Under the pieces are notes generated by a model that saw only the letters and a program-made list of their open reading frames with translations, searched no databases and had not been told where the DNA came from. 64,000 nucleotides of DNA. It comes from Flavobacterium sp. (lineage in GTDB: Bacteria; Bacteroidota; Bacteroidia; Flavobacteriales; Flavobacteriaceae). Each line of letters begins with the position of its first letter. Position 1 is the stretch's first letter. Of this stretch, positions 50,304 through 59,110 are shown piece by piece. The DNA lies in contig JADGMX010000049.1 in the NCBI GenBank assembly GCA_015234525.1, forward strand, positions 310,001 to 374,000. Reading direction: 5' to 3'. The position numbers and the translations under genes are program-made.

Positions 50304-50311
50304 CAAAGTTA
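50304..50311 (-). promoter_or_regulatory. Promoter -7 box of the M1 aminopeptidase gene
   Basis: TAACTTTG on the minus strand, exact TAnnTTTG, 16 bases before the ATG. Confidence 0.6.
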
Positions 50312-50381
50312 CAAAACTGATCAGAGTGATTTTCGATTGTTGAGATTAAAAAGTATCTTCGCAATTGACTGAAAATTTCCT

Positions 50382-52484
50382 ATGAGCAGCCTTCTGGCCA
50401 CACCAATCGAGTATTTAAAAGGCGTTGGACCGAACCGCGGTGAATTGTTGCGCAAGGAACTTTCGATTCACACCTATCTTGATCTGCTCCACTTCTACCC
50501 TTTTCGGTATATCGACAGAACGCGATATTACAAGATCAACGAATTGCTAAACAACAATGCCGAAGTTCAGATTATCGGCAAGATTATCAGCGTAAAAACT
50601 GTTGAGCAGAAACGCGGAAAAAGACTTGTGGCCTCTTTTGTGGACGATACCGGCGAAATCGAACTCGTTTGGTTTCAGGGTCTCAAATGGGTTCGCGAAA
50701 GCCTAAAGCCAAATACACCAATTGTTATTTTTGGCAAATGCACCTATTTTAACGGGTTGTTCAGTATGGCTCATCCGGAGATAGAACTTTGGAATGAACA
50801 CGAGAAAAATCTGCGAACGGCGATGCAACCGGTCTACCGATCAACAGAAACGCTCGCAAATCGTGGCATCAGCAACCGCGTGATCAGCAAAATAATGCAG
50901 CAATTGTTTATTGAAACCGAAGCTAAATTTGCCGAAACACTACCACCTGGAATCATATCTGAACTTTCGTTGATTCCGAAGAACGCCGCGTTGTTCAATG
51001 TTCATTTTCCCAAAAGTGCTGAAATTTTGGCAAAGGCGCAATATCGGTTGAAATTTGAAGAACTGTTCTTTATCCAATTGCAACTGATTACCAAAAATAT
51101 GATCAGAAAGCACAAAATTCGCGGACATGTTTTTGAAAAAGTCGGATTAAATTTTACCGATTTCTACAATAATCATCTGCCATTCGATTTAACATCGGCA
51201 CAGAAGCGGGTGTTGAAAGAAATCAGAAACGACATGGGACAACCTGCTCAAATGAACCGTTTGCTTCAGGGCGATGTAGGTTCGGGCAAAACAATTGTGG
51301 CGTTGATGAGCATGCTTCTGGCGATAGACAACGGTTTTCAGGCGTGTTTGATGGCACCGACTGAAATTCTTGCGAATCAGCATTACATCGGTTTAACCGA
51401 ATTGTCGAAAGATCTTAATATCAACATCAGAATTCTTACCGGATCGACAAAAACCGCCGACCGGGCAATCATTCACGAATCGCTTGAAAATGGGTCGCTT
51501 GATATTATTATCGGAACCCATGCGCTACTGGAAGATAAGGTCAAATTTAAAAATCTGGGTCTTGCCGTAATCGACGAACAGCATAGATTTGGCGTGGAAC
51601 AACGCGCGAAATTATGGCGTAAGAACGAGATTCCGCCGCACGTTTTAGTAATGACCGCGACTCCGATTCCGCGTACACTTGCCATGAGTTTGTATGGCGA
51701 TCTCGATATTTCAGTTATTGACGAATTGCCGCCCGGAAGAAAACCGATAAAAACCGTTCACCGAACCGATAATAACCGGCTTGGTGTGTGGAAATTCATT
51801 AAAGATGAAATAGCCAAAGGCCGTCAGATTTACATCGTGTATCCGCTGATTCAGGAAAGTGAAAAAATGGATTACAAAGATCTGATGGATGGTTACGAAA
51901 GCATTGCACGAGATTTTCCCTTGCCTGAATATTCTGTTTCAATTTTGCACGGAAAGATGAAGCCTTCGGAAAAAGATGCTGAAATGGCCCGGTTTTCTGC
52001 CGGGAAAACCAACATCATGGTTGCGACCACGGTGATTGAAGTTGGCGTTAACGTTCCGAATGCGAGTGTGATGATTATTGAAAGCGCCGAACGATTCGGA
52101 TTGAGTCAGTTGCATCAGCTTAGAGGACGCGTGGGGCGCGGTGCCGAACAAAGCTATTGTATTTTGCTGACCGGCCAAAAGTTAAGCAATGACAGTAAAG
52201 TTCGGATGGAAACCATGACAAGAACCAACGACGGATTTGAAATTGCCGAAGTGGATTTAAAGCTGCGAGGTCCCGGCGATATTATGGGAACGCAACAAAG
52301 CGGCGTGCTGAATCTTAAAATTGCCGATCTGGTTCTGGACAGAGATATTTTGCAGCTCGCCCGACATTATGCGGTTCAACTCCTTAAAGACGATCCCTCG
52401 ATGTCCAAACCCGAGCATCAGCGTCTGAAGAATGCGTATATCGAGCTTACCCGAAAGAAAAATATCTGGAACCACATCAGCTAA
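50382..52484 (+). CDS. recG: ATP-dependent DNA helicase RecG
   Basis: Reverses stalled replication forks and migrates branched DNA. The 700-residue protein has the N-terminal wedge/OB domain (TPIEYLKGVGPNRGELLRKE, YKINELLNNNAEVQIIGKII), Walker A RLLQGDVGSGKTIVALMSML, DEQH in LAVIDEQHRFGVEQRAKLW, TATPIPRTLAMSLYGDLDI, and the C-terminal LQQLRGRVGRG-type motif (here LHQLRGRVGRGAEQSYCILL) followed by LKLRGPGDIMGTQQSGV. Its length is normal. A near-consensus TATCTTCG box at 50354-50361 lies upstream. A hairpin follows the stop codon. Confidence 0.95.
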   Translation: MSSLLATPIEYLKGVGPNRGELLRKELSIHTYLDLLHFYPFRYIDRTRYYKINELLNNNAEVQIIGKIISVKTVEQKRGKRLVASFVDDTGEIELVWFQGLKWVRESLKPNTPIVIFGKCTYFNGLFSMAHPEIELWNEHEKNLRTAMQPVYRSTETLANRGISNRVISKIMQQLFIETEAKFAETLPPGIISELSLIPKNAALFNVHFPKSAEILAKAQYRLKFEELFFIQLQLITKNMIRKHKIRGHVFEKVGLNFTDFYNNHLPFDLTSAQKRVLKEIRNDMGQPAQMNRLLQGDVGSGKTIVALMSMLLAIDNGFQACLMAPTEILANQHYIGLTELSKDLNINIRILTGSTKTADRAIIHESLENGSLDIIIGTHALLEDKVKFKNLGLAVIDEQHRFGVEQRAKLWRKNEIPPHVLVMTATPIPRTLAMSLYGDLDISVIDELPPGRKPIKTVHRTDNNRLGVWKFIKDEIAKGRQIYIVYPLIQESEKMDYKDLMDGYESIARDFPLPEYSVSILHGKMKPSEKDAEMARFSAGKTNIMVATTVIEVGVNVPNASVMIIESAERFGLSQLHQLRGRVGRGAEQSYCILLTGQKLSNDSKVRMETMTRTNDGFEIAEVDLKLRGPGDIMGTQQSGVLNLKIADLVLDRDILQLARHYAVQLLKDDPSMSKPEHQRLKNAYIELTRKKNIWNHIS

Positions 52485-52512
52485 AAAAAGCTGTCTCTTT
52501 GGAAACAGCTTT
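52485..52512 (+). terminator. Terminator of recG
   Basis: AAAGCTGT and ACAGCTTT pair around CTCTTTGGAA, with A- and T-rich flanks. The T-run is only four bases, so it may be moderate. Confidence 0.7.
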
Positions 52513-52573
52513 TGAATTTAAAGATTTTTAAAAACCGATTTTATAAAATTATCGTCATCGTCTTTTCAGTTGG

Positions 52574-52596
52574 CGTTGATCAGATTTGGATCAACG
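52574..52596. promoter_or_regulatory. Inverted repeat upstream of the RND efflux operon
   Basis: CGTTGATC and GATCAACG are perfect 8-base arms around AGATTTG. The centre lies about 60 bases before the -7 box of the operon, a position suited to an activator. No regulator gene adjoins the operon. Confidence 0.5.
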
Positions 52597-52644
52597 GCTG
52601 TTAAATAAAAATCAACTTACCATAGAAAATCAGCACAGAAACTT

Positions 52645-52652
52645 TAGTTTTG
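52645..52652 (+). promoter_or_regulatory. Promoter -7 box of the RND efflux operon
   Basis: TAGTTTTG matches TAnnTTTG, 27 bases before the ATG at 52680. The in-frame TTG at 52650 is part of this box and is not a start codon. Confidence 0.6.
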
Positions 52653-52679
52653 CGTTCATCAGGAATCTGGACCATTTTT

Positions 52680-53744
52680 ATGAAACTAAAACACATAATA
52701 TACGCCCTACTCGGAATTGGATTAATCGGACTCATAATTTATCGGATCACAACCAATAGCGCCGATAAAGACGACAAAAAGCAAGGCTCTCGGGCACCTG
52801 CAAAAGTGACCGGAATGGTTTTAGAACCAAGAGAATTTGCCGATCAATTGTCGCTTTCAGGTTCAATCGAAGCAAATGAACAAGTTGATATACGCAGTGA
52901 GGTTTCAGGCGTTGTGGTCAGCATCAACTTCGATGAAGGTACATCAGTCAAAAAGGGCCAGATTCTCTTTAAAGTCAACGATATCGAACTTCGGGCACAA
53001 TTAGCTCAGGCAAATACCGCTCAGAAACTCGCCTCAGAAAATGAGCGACGTGCTAAACTTCTACTCGAAAAGGAAGCCATTAGTCGTGAAGAGTACGACA
53101 TTGCAAGTGCGGATTTTCAGTCTTCACGCGCACAAACTCAACTTATACAGGCGCAAATTGCCAAAGCCACGGTTCGCGCTCCATTTTCGGGAAAAATCGG
53201 CCTCAGATCAATATCAGAAGGAACTTATGTGACTCCAACTACCATAGTTGCGAAACTCGTCAATACTTCGATCGTTAAGCTTACTTTTTCAATTCCCGAA
53301 AAATATGCAGCGATGATGAAAGTAGGCACGAACTTGTCTTTTACCACCGCCGGGTCACGCGATAGATTTACCGCAAAAGTTTATGCGATTGAACCTGAAG
53401 TTGACGTTGCAACCCGAACATTACGTCTTCGCGCAAGCGCAGAAAATTCGGATGGGAAGCTTTTGCCGGGAACATTTGCCAATGTACTTCTCCCGCTTGA
53501 AAAAATCGATGATGCGTTACTGGTTCCTACCGAGGCGTTGATTCCGATTCAAAACGGAAAGAAAATCTTTGTGTCAAGAAATGGAAAAGCTGAAGAAATT
53601 GTAGTTGAAACCGGTGCGAGAACGGATAGAGATGTATTGATTACTTCGGGGTTGAAAGCTGGCGATACGGTTCTGACCTCGGGTGTTATGTCGCTTAAAA
53701 ACGGAGCTCCTGTTCAGATTTCCCTTCAAAACAGAGCCCAATGA
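52680..53744 (+). CDS. RND efflux periplasmic adaptor subunit
   Basis: A 354-residue membrane-fusion protein linking the pump to TolC. An N-terminal membrane anchor (HIIYALLGIGLIGLIIYRIT) is followed by the lipoyl-like half-motifs (VDIRSEVSGVVVSINFDEGT and ATVRAPFSGKIGLRSISEGT), an alpha-helical hairpin (LAQANTAQKLASENERRAKL, SREEYDIASADFQSSRAQTQ) and a beta-barrel domain. The ATG at 52680 is chosen from the promoter position. Its stop overlaps the pump gene start by 4 bases (ATGA). The pump's substrate, drug or metabolite, cannot be told. Confidence 0.92.
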   Translation: MKLKHIIYALLGIGLIGLIIYRITTNSADKDDKKQGSRAPAKVTGMVLEPREFADQLSLSGSIEANEQVDIRSEVSGVVVSINFDEGTSVKKGQILFKVNDIELRAQLAQANTAQKLASENERRAKLLLEKEAISREEYDIASADFQSSRAQTQLIQAQIAKATVRAPFSGKIGLRSISEGTYVTPTTIVAKLVNTSIVKLTFSIPEKYAAMMKVGTNLSFTTAGSRDRFTAKVYAIEPEVDVATRTLRLRASAENSDGKLLPGTFANVLLPLEKIDDALLVPTEALIPIQNGKKIFVSRNGKAEEIVVETGARTDRDVLITSGLKAGDTVLTSGVMSLKNGAPVQISLQNRAQ

Positions 53745-56700
53745 GTTTATCCACATTAAGCATAAAGCGGCCGGTTCTTACCATTGTAATGAATATCGCA
53801 ATCGTATTGTTTGGAATTATCGGTTACACCTATCTTGGTATCCGCGAATTTCCCTCGATCGATCCGGCGCAAATTTCGGTCCGAACCAATTATACAGGAG
53901 CAAATGCCGATATTATTGAATCGCAGATCACAGAACCACTCGAGAAAAGCATTAACTCGATTGACGGAATCCGGAACATCACCTCGTCAAGCAATCAAGG
54001 TTCGAGTAATATTACGATAGAATTCAACCTCGAAAAAGATCTTGAAGAAGCCGCAAACGACGTTCGGGACAAAGTGTCGCAAGCCGTCAGAAACCTTCCC
54101 CAGGATATTGATGCGCCGCCTGTAGTTTCAAAGGCCGACGCCGATTCGCAGCCGATCATCACCATGACGGTTCAAAGTGATGAGAAAAACGTCCTGGAAC
54201 TTTCGGATTATGCTGAGAATGTGATCGGCGAGCGTTTGCAAACGATTCCCGGAGTCAGCAGCGTTCAAATTTGGGGTCAACGCCGATATGCGATGCGTTT
54301 GTGGATTGATCCGGTTCGGATGGCATCATACGGAATTACAGTTTCGGATGTTCGTGAAGCTTTAAATCGGCAAAATGTCGAACTTCCTTCGGGGAAACTC
54401 ACCGGCGCAAATACGGAACTCACCGTGAAAACGCTTGGGAATCTATCAACCGAAGAAGAATTTAACAACATTATCATTCTTGCAAATTCAGATCGAACCA
54501 TTCGCTTTAGCGATGTTGGAAATGCCGCTCTCGAGGCTGAAAACCTGGAAACCAAGTTAAGCGAGAACGGTCAGCCGATGGTTGGTATGGCTATTATTCC
54601 GCAGCCGGGAACGAATTATCTGGAAATTGCGGATGAATTTTACAAACAATACGATCAATTACAACGTGATCTTCCAAAGGATTTCAGTTTAAATATCGCC
54701 ATCGACAATACGGCGTTTGTTAAAAAGGCGGTAATCGAAGTTGTTGAAACCCTCGCGATTTCGATCGTTTTAGTTATTCTGATCATTTACTTGTTCTTTA
54801 GAAACTGGGCAATTGCATTCCGTCCGTTGATTGATATTCCGGTATCGCTCATCGCAACGTTCTTTATCATGTGGTTGTTCGGTTTTTCGATTAACGTACT
54901 GACATTGCTTGCAATCGTTTTGGCAACCGGACTTGTAGTTGATGACGGAATTGTAGTTACTGAAAATATTTACAAGAAAGTTGAAGAAGGAATGTCGCCC
55001 ATTGAAGCTGCAATCAAGGGCTCGAACGAGATCTTTTTTGCCGTCATTTCGATATCGGTAACGCTGGCTGCGGTTTTTCTTCCGGTGATTTTCCTTGAAG
55101 GATTTGTCGGCCGGCTCTTCCGCGAGTTCGGTGTGGTCATTGGTGCCGCGGTGCTAATATCCGCATTTGTTTCGCTAACGCTTACGCCGATGTTGAACGC
55201 CTATCTGATGAAAGGTGGCGAACAAAAAAAGTCGAAGTTCTATACGATGACCGAGCCGTATTTTGAGAAACTCAACAAGGGATATGGCGATTCGTTGAGT
55301 GGTTTTATGAAACGAAAATGGCTGAGTTTTCCAATTTTGTTGTTTTGCATCGGTCTGATCGGATTATTCTTTACGATTTTGCCAAAAGAGACTGCGCCGT
55401 ATGATGACCGAAGCTTTATTGGGGTAAATGTAACCGCCCCTGAAGGCGCATCATATGAGTATACGGACAGATTCATGCAAGAGTTGAGTCAGTTGATAAA
55501 CGATTCGATTCCGGAGAAAAAAGTAGCATTGATTATTTCATCGCCAGGATTTGGATCGGCGTCTGTAAATAGCGGACGAGCCAGAATTGCACTTGTGGAA
55601 CCCGGCGACCGCGAACGTTCTCAGAAAGAAATTGCCGATAATTTAACCAAGTGGACAAAGCAATATTCGGAAGCGCGTGTCAACGTTTCACAAGAGCCGA
55701 CGATCGCTGTTAACCGTCGTGGCGGAATGCCGATACAATATATCATTCAGGCGCCGGATTTTCAGAAATTGCAGGAAAAAGTGCCTGAGTTTATGGCTGA
55801 AGCCGCTCAGGATCCTACGTTTTCAAATACCGATGTCAATCTAAAATTCAACAAGCCTGAGATCTACGTAACGATCGATCGCGAGAAAGCGCAGTCGCTT
55901 GGCGTTTCGGTTATCGATGTTGCTCAAACGCTGCAACTTTCATTGAGTGGTCAACGTTTTGGCTATTTTATGATGAACGGAAAGCAGTATCAGGTCATGG
56001 GGCAATTTGATAAAAAAGACCGCGACTCGCCTCTTGATCTAACCTCGATGTTTGTCAAGAACAACGAAGGCCAACTCATTCAATTGGACAACGTAGTCAC
56101 GATCGAGGAACAAAGCAGTCCGCCGCAACTTTATCACAACAACCGATTTATGTCGGCTACGATCTCGGCAGGTTTAGCCCCGGGACAAAGTATTAGCGAC
56201 GGAATTGATGCAATGAACCGAATTCGCGATAAGGTATTGGACGAAACATTTACTACCGATCTTGCCGGCGAATCGCGCGATTTTGCCGAGAGTAATTCCA
56301 ATACCATGTTTGCTTTCGGGTTGGCTTTACTGCTTATATTTTTGATTTTGGCGGCGCAGTTTGAAAGTTTCATTGATCCGTTCATTATCATTTTAACGGT
56401 ACCGATGGCAGTTGCCGGAGCAATGTTCTCCCTATGGTTATTCGGTCAGTCGTGGAATATTTTTAGTCAGATTGGGACAATCATGCTCATCGGACTTGTT
56501 ACCAAAAACGGGATTCTGATTGTCGAATTTGCAAATCAGCTTCGCGAGCAAGGCGTTCCTAAGCTGGAAGCAATCTTAGAAGCGTCAGAAGCGCGTTTAC
56601 GCCCGATTTTGATGACGAGTCTCGCCATCGCACTTGGTGCATTGCCAATCGCACTTTCACTGGGAGCGGCTTCAACCAGCCGAATCGGAATGGGAGTCGT

Positions 56701-56845
56701 TATCGTAGGCGGCACGTTGTTTTCATTGATTTTGACCTTATTTGTGATTCCCGCAATCTATCTGATGTGGTCAAGGGAAAAGAAACACCGACCTGAATTC
56801 GACAACATCGAACAATATGAAAAAGAAATGAAGCATGGATCTTAG
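53741..56845 (+). CDS. RND efflux pump permease (HAE1/AcrB-like)
   Basis: A 1034-residue proton-driven exporter of the inner membrane with twelve predicted helices in two halves. Helix 1 is VLTIVMNIAIVLFGIIGYTY; the central helices carry LAIVLATGLVVDDGIVVTENI, the conserved motif with the two proton-relay aspartates. The second half has LIGLVTKNGILIVEFANQLR and ILMTSLAIALGALPIALS. The two large periplasmic loops occupy about 40-330 and 555-860. The length is typical of the HAE1 class. It overlaps the adaptor gene by 4 bases and the TolC gene by 11, so all three form one operon. Confidence 0.95.
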   Translation: MSLSTLSIKRPVLTIVMNIAIVLFGIIGYTYLGIREFPSIDPAQISVRTNYTGANADIIESQITEPLEKSINSIDGIRNITSSSNQGSSNITIEFNLEKDLEEAANDVRDKVSQAVRNLPQDIDAPPVVSKADADSQPIITMTVQSDEKNVLELSDYAENVIGERLQTIPGVSSVQIWGQRRYAMRLWIDPVRMASYGITVSDVREALNRQNVELPSGKLTGANTELTVKTLGNLSTEEEFNNIIILANSDRTIRFSDVGNAALEAENLETKLSENGQPMVGMAIIPQPGTNYLEIADEFYKQYDQLQRDLPKDFSLNIAIDNTAFVKKAVIEVVETLAISIVLVILIIYLFFRNWAIAFRPLIDIPVSLIATFFIMWLFGFSINVLTLLAIVLATGLVVDDGIVVTENIYKKVEEGMSPIEAAIKGSNEIFFAVISISVTLAAVFLPVIFLEGFVGRLFREFGVVIGAAVLISAFVSLTLTPMLNAYLMKGGEQKKSKFYTMTEPYFEKLNKGYGDSLSGFMKRKWLSFPILLFCIGLIGLFFTILPKETAPYDDRSFIGVNVTAPEGASYEYTDRFMQELSQLINDSIPEKKVALIISSPGFGSASVNSGRARIALVEPGDRERSQKEIADNLTKWTKQYSEARVNVSQEPTIAVNRRGGMPIQYIIQAPDFQKLQEKVPEFMAEAAQDPTFSNTDVNLKFNKPEIYVTIDREKAQSLGVSVIDVAQTLQLSLSGQRFGYFMMNGKQYQVMGQFDKKDRDSPLDLTSMFVKNNEGQLIQLDNVVTIEEQSSPPQLYHNNRFMSATISAGLAPGQSISDGIDAMNRIRDKVLDETFTTDLAGESRDFAESNSNTMFAFGLALLLIFLILAAQFESFIDPFIIILTVPMAVAGAMFSLWLFGQSWNIFSQIGTIMLIGLVTKNGILIVEFANQLREQGVPKLEAILEASEARLRPILMTSLAIALGALPIALSLGAASTSRIGMGVVIVGGTLFSLILTLFVIPAIYLMWSREKKHRPEFDNIEQYEKEMKHGS

Positions 56846-58139
56846 GATTTTATTTTCGGCTATATTTATTGGAATTGGCTTTGGCGCATCAGCACAAGAT
56901 ACGCTGACGGTTGCCGACGCGGTTCGGATTGCACTCAAAAACAATTATGACATTCGGATCGCTTCAAACGATTTGCGAATCGATCAACAAAATGTAAGTC
57001 TGGGTAATGCCGGAATTCTACCGCGACTTGAAGCTGTCGTAAACGATAACAACAGTGTTCAAAACACATCGCAAACCAGATCCGACGGTAGCGTGGTTGA
57101 ATTGGACAATGCGCGAAACAATAGTTTGAATTATGGCGTAGCGCTAAACTGGACGGTCTTTGACGGATTTAGAATGTTTGCCCGTTATGATCAACTCAAA
57201 GAACTTGAAAAGCTTGGTGAAGCAGAGTTACAAACCACCATTCTCACTCGGGTAAGCGATGTCATGACGGTTTACTTTGATCTGGTTCAGCAACAGCAAC
57301 AACTAAAGGCGCTCGATACGGCGATTGTGATTTCGAATCAACGCGTTGAAACCGCTCAAAACCGATTTACGATTGGAAAAGCATCAAGGCTTGAAGTGTT
57401 GAATGCGCAAGTTGATTTAAATACGGATACAACAACGTTGCTTCGTCAGCAGGAGCAATTTGCTAACACCAAAACTCAGTTAAACGAGTTAATGGCACGA
57501 GATGTTCAAACTGATTTTTCCGTTGTGAAAGAGGTTTCAGTGGAAGAGAATTTATTGTTACCCGAACTCACTTCGCTGGCTGAAAAACAGAATCCGGTAC
57601 TTCAGCAACAAATCATCAACCGACGAGTCGCTGAACTTCAACTGAAGCAAGTGCGAGCCGACCGATATCCGACTATCAATGTATCTACAGGCTATAATTT
57701 TGCCGAATCAAAAAACAGTCTCGGGTTTACATCTGAGTCGTACGCGAAAGGATTTACCTATGGTTTTGGAGCGACCTTAAATATTTTCAACGGATTTGTT
57801 CAGAATCGCAACGAACGAATCGCAAAAATCGCCATTGAGAACTCAACTTTGGCAATCGAGCAACAAACTCAGGTGCTCCGATCGCAACTCACCACCGCTT
57901 ATCAAACTTATCTGACAAACATCCGCTTGACGGAACTTGAAAGCAATAATGAAATCCTCGCCAAGCAGAATCTCGACATTACACTTGAGAAGTACCGCAT
58001 CGGAACCATTGCAACGCTCGAGTTTAGAACGGCGCAACTTAACTATATCAATGCGCGGGTTCGGTCGAGCAATGCACAATATGAAGCAAAACTTTCGGAA
58101 ATTCAGCTGAAAGAACTTGCAGGAACGCTAACATTTTGA
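56835..58139 (+). CDS. TolC-family outer-membrane efflux protein
   Basis: A 434-residue outer-membrane channel that completes the tripartite efflux system. A signal peptide (FSAIFIGIGFGASAQD) is followed by two outer-membrane efflux repeats: TLTVADAVRIALKNNYDIRI and the later LNIFNGFVQNRNERIAKI with long helices (VQQQQQLKALDTAIVISNQR, LEVLNAQVDLNTDTTTLLRQ). Its start overlaps the end of the pump gene by 11 bases. The bestrophin gene starts 7 bases after its stop. Confidence 0.93.
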   Translation: MDLRILFSAIFIGIGFGASAQDTLTVADAVRIALKNNYDIRIASNDLRIDQQNVSLGNAGILPRLEAVVNDNNSVQNTSQTRSDGSVVELDNARNNSLNYGVALNWTVFDGFRMFARYDQLKELEKLGEAELQTTILTRVSDVMTVYFDLVQQQQQLKALDTAIVISNQRVETAQNRFTIGKASRLEVLNAQVDLNTDTTTLLRQQEQFANTKTQLNELMARDVQTDFSVVKEVSVEENLLLPELTSLAEKQNPVLQQQIINRRVAELQLKQVRADRYPTINVSTGYNFAESKNSLGFTSESYAKGFTYGFGATLNIFNGFVQNRNERIAKIAIENSTLAIEQQTQVLRSQLTTAYQTYLTNIRLTELESNNEILAKQNLDITLEKYRIGTIATLEFRTAQLNYINARVRSSNAQYEAKLSEIQLKELAGTLTF

Positions 58140-58145
58140 TTCTAA

Positions 58146-59009
58146 ATGATTTCGTACAATACTAAGGACTGGTTTACTTTTATTTTCCGATTTCACCGCG
58201 CCGACACCTTTCGGACACTATTTCCGCTGATGATTGCTATTGCGATTTATTCGTATGCGGTTGGCTATTTCGAACTTCAGTATATGAATGTTTCGGAAAA
58301 CAGCTATCTGAAAAACATCACAGTTTTGCACGGAATGTTGGGCTTTGTCATATCGCTTCTGCTGGTTTTTCGAACCAACACCGCTTATGACCGCTGGTGG
58401 GAAGGCCGGAAATTATGGGGATCGTTAGTTAATAACAGTCGGAATCTTGCGATTAAACTGGGCGTAATGGTTTCAGACGAACGCGACCGTAAGGTTTTGC
58501 GGGATTTGATTTCGCACTACGCATTTGTGCTTCATACGCATCTTAAATCGGAACGAACCGCGCACGCTCTTGATCGGGATTATGAACTTGGGTTGAATCC
58601 CTCGATGCACAAACCAAATCAGGTCGCAAGAAAATTGTTTGAAAAAGTAAATTCGCTTTATAATTCGAAAGTTATTTCGGGCGATCAACTTATTATTATC
58701 AATCAGGAAATAACATCGCTGACTGATATTTGCGGCGCTTGCGAGCGAATTAAAAACACACCTATTCCCTACTCTTATAGTGCATTTATCAAAAAGTTCG
58801 TATTTTTTTATGTGATGTCGCTGCCACTGGGGTACGTATTTATCCTCGGATTTTACACGATTCCGGTGGTGGTTTTTATTTTTTATGTGCTTGCCAGTTT
58901 GGAACTTATTGCTGAAGAAATCGAGGATCCATTTGGCGATGATGCGAATGATCTTCCGACCGATAAAATGGCAGAAAACATCAGTCGGCACGTCAGCGAA
59001 GTTCTATAA
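58146..59009 (+). CDS. Bestrophin-family anion channel protein
   Basis: A 287-residue member of the bestrophin/UPF0187 family; bacterial members form pentameric channels in the inner membrane. Visible family features are TFIFRFHRADTFRTLFPLMI at the start, VISLLLVFRTNTAYDRWWEGRKLWG with the conserved TAYDRWWEGRK motif, and the later helices FVFFYVMSLPLGYVFILGFY and VVVFIFYVLASLELIAEEIE followed by EDPFGDDANDLP. It is separated from the TolC gene by 6 bases and is therefore probably cotranscribed with the efflux pump; a functional link is not established. Confidence 0.9.
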   Translation: MISYNTKDWFTFIFRFHRADTFRTLFPLMIAIAIYSYAVGYFELQYMNVSENSYLKNITVLHGMLGFVISLLLVFRTNTAYDRWWEGRKLWGSLVNNSRNLAIKLGVMVSDERDRKVLRDLISHYAFVLHTHLKSERTAHALDRDYELGLNPSMHKPNQVARKLFEKVNSLYNSKVISGDQLIIINQEITSLTDICGACERIKNTPIPYSYSAFIKKFVFFYVMSLPLGYVFILGFYTIPVVVFIFYVLASLELIAEEIEDPFGDDANDLPTDKMAENISRHVSEVL

Positions 59010-59071
59010 CCGACTGTTGACAAATTTGCTCAAAATTTTCCCGTTCCAACACGTGTTATTTTAGTTGATAC

Positions 59072-59092
59072 GAGCTACAATTAGTATATTTG
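59072..59092 (+). promoter_or_regulatory. Promoter of pheT
   Basis: TATATTTG at 59085-59092 matches TAnnTTTG, with a TTG 17 bases upstream near 59065. It lies 18 bases before the ATG at 59111. Confidence 0.65.
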
Positions 59093-59110
59093 CCGCCGAA
59101 ACTTTAGCAT

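Noticed and set aside
58473..58991. A 172-codon minus-strand frame inside the bestrophin gene
   Set aside because: It is fully antisense to a clearly recognisable gene and its translation shows no domain; it is a by-product of codon bias.
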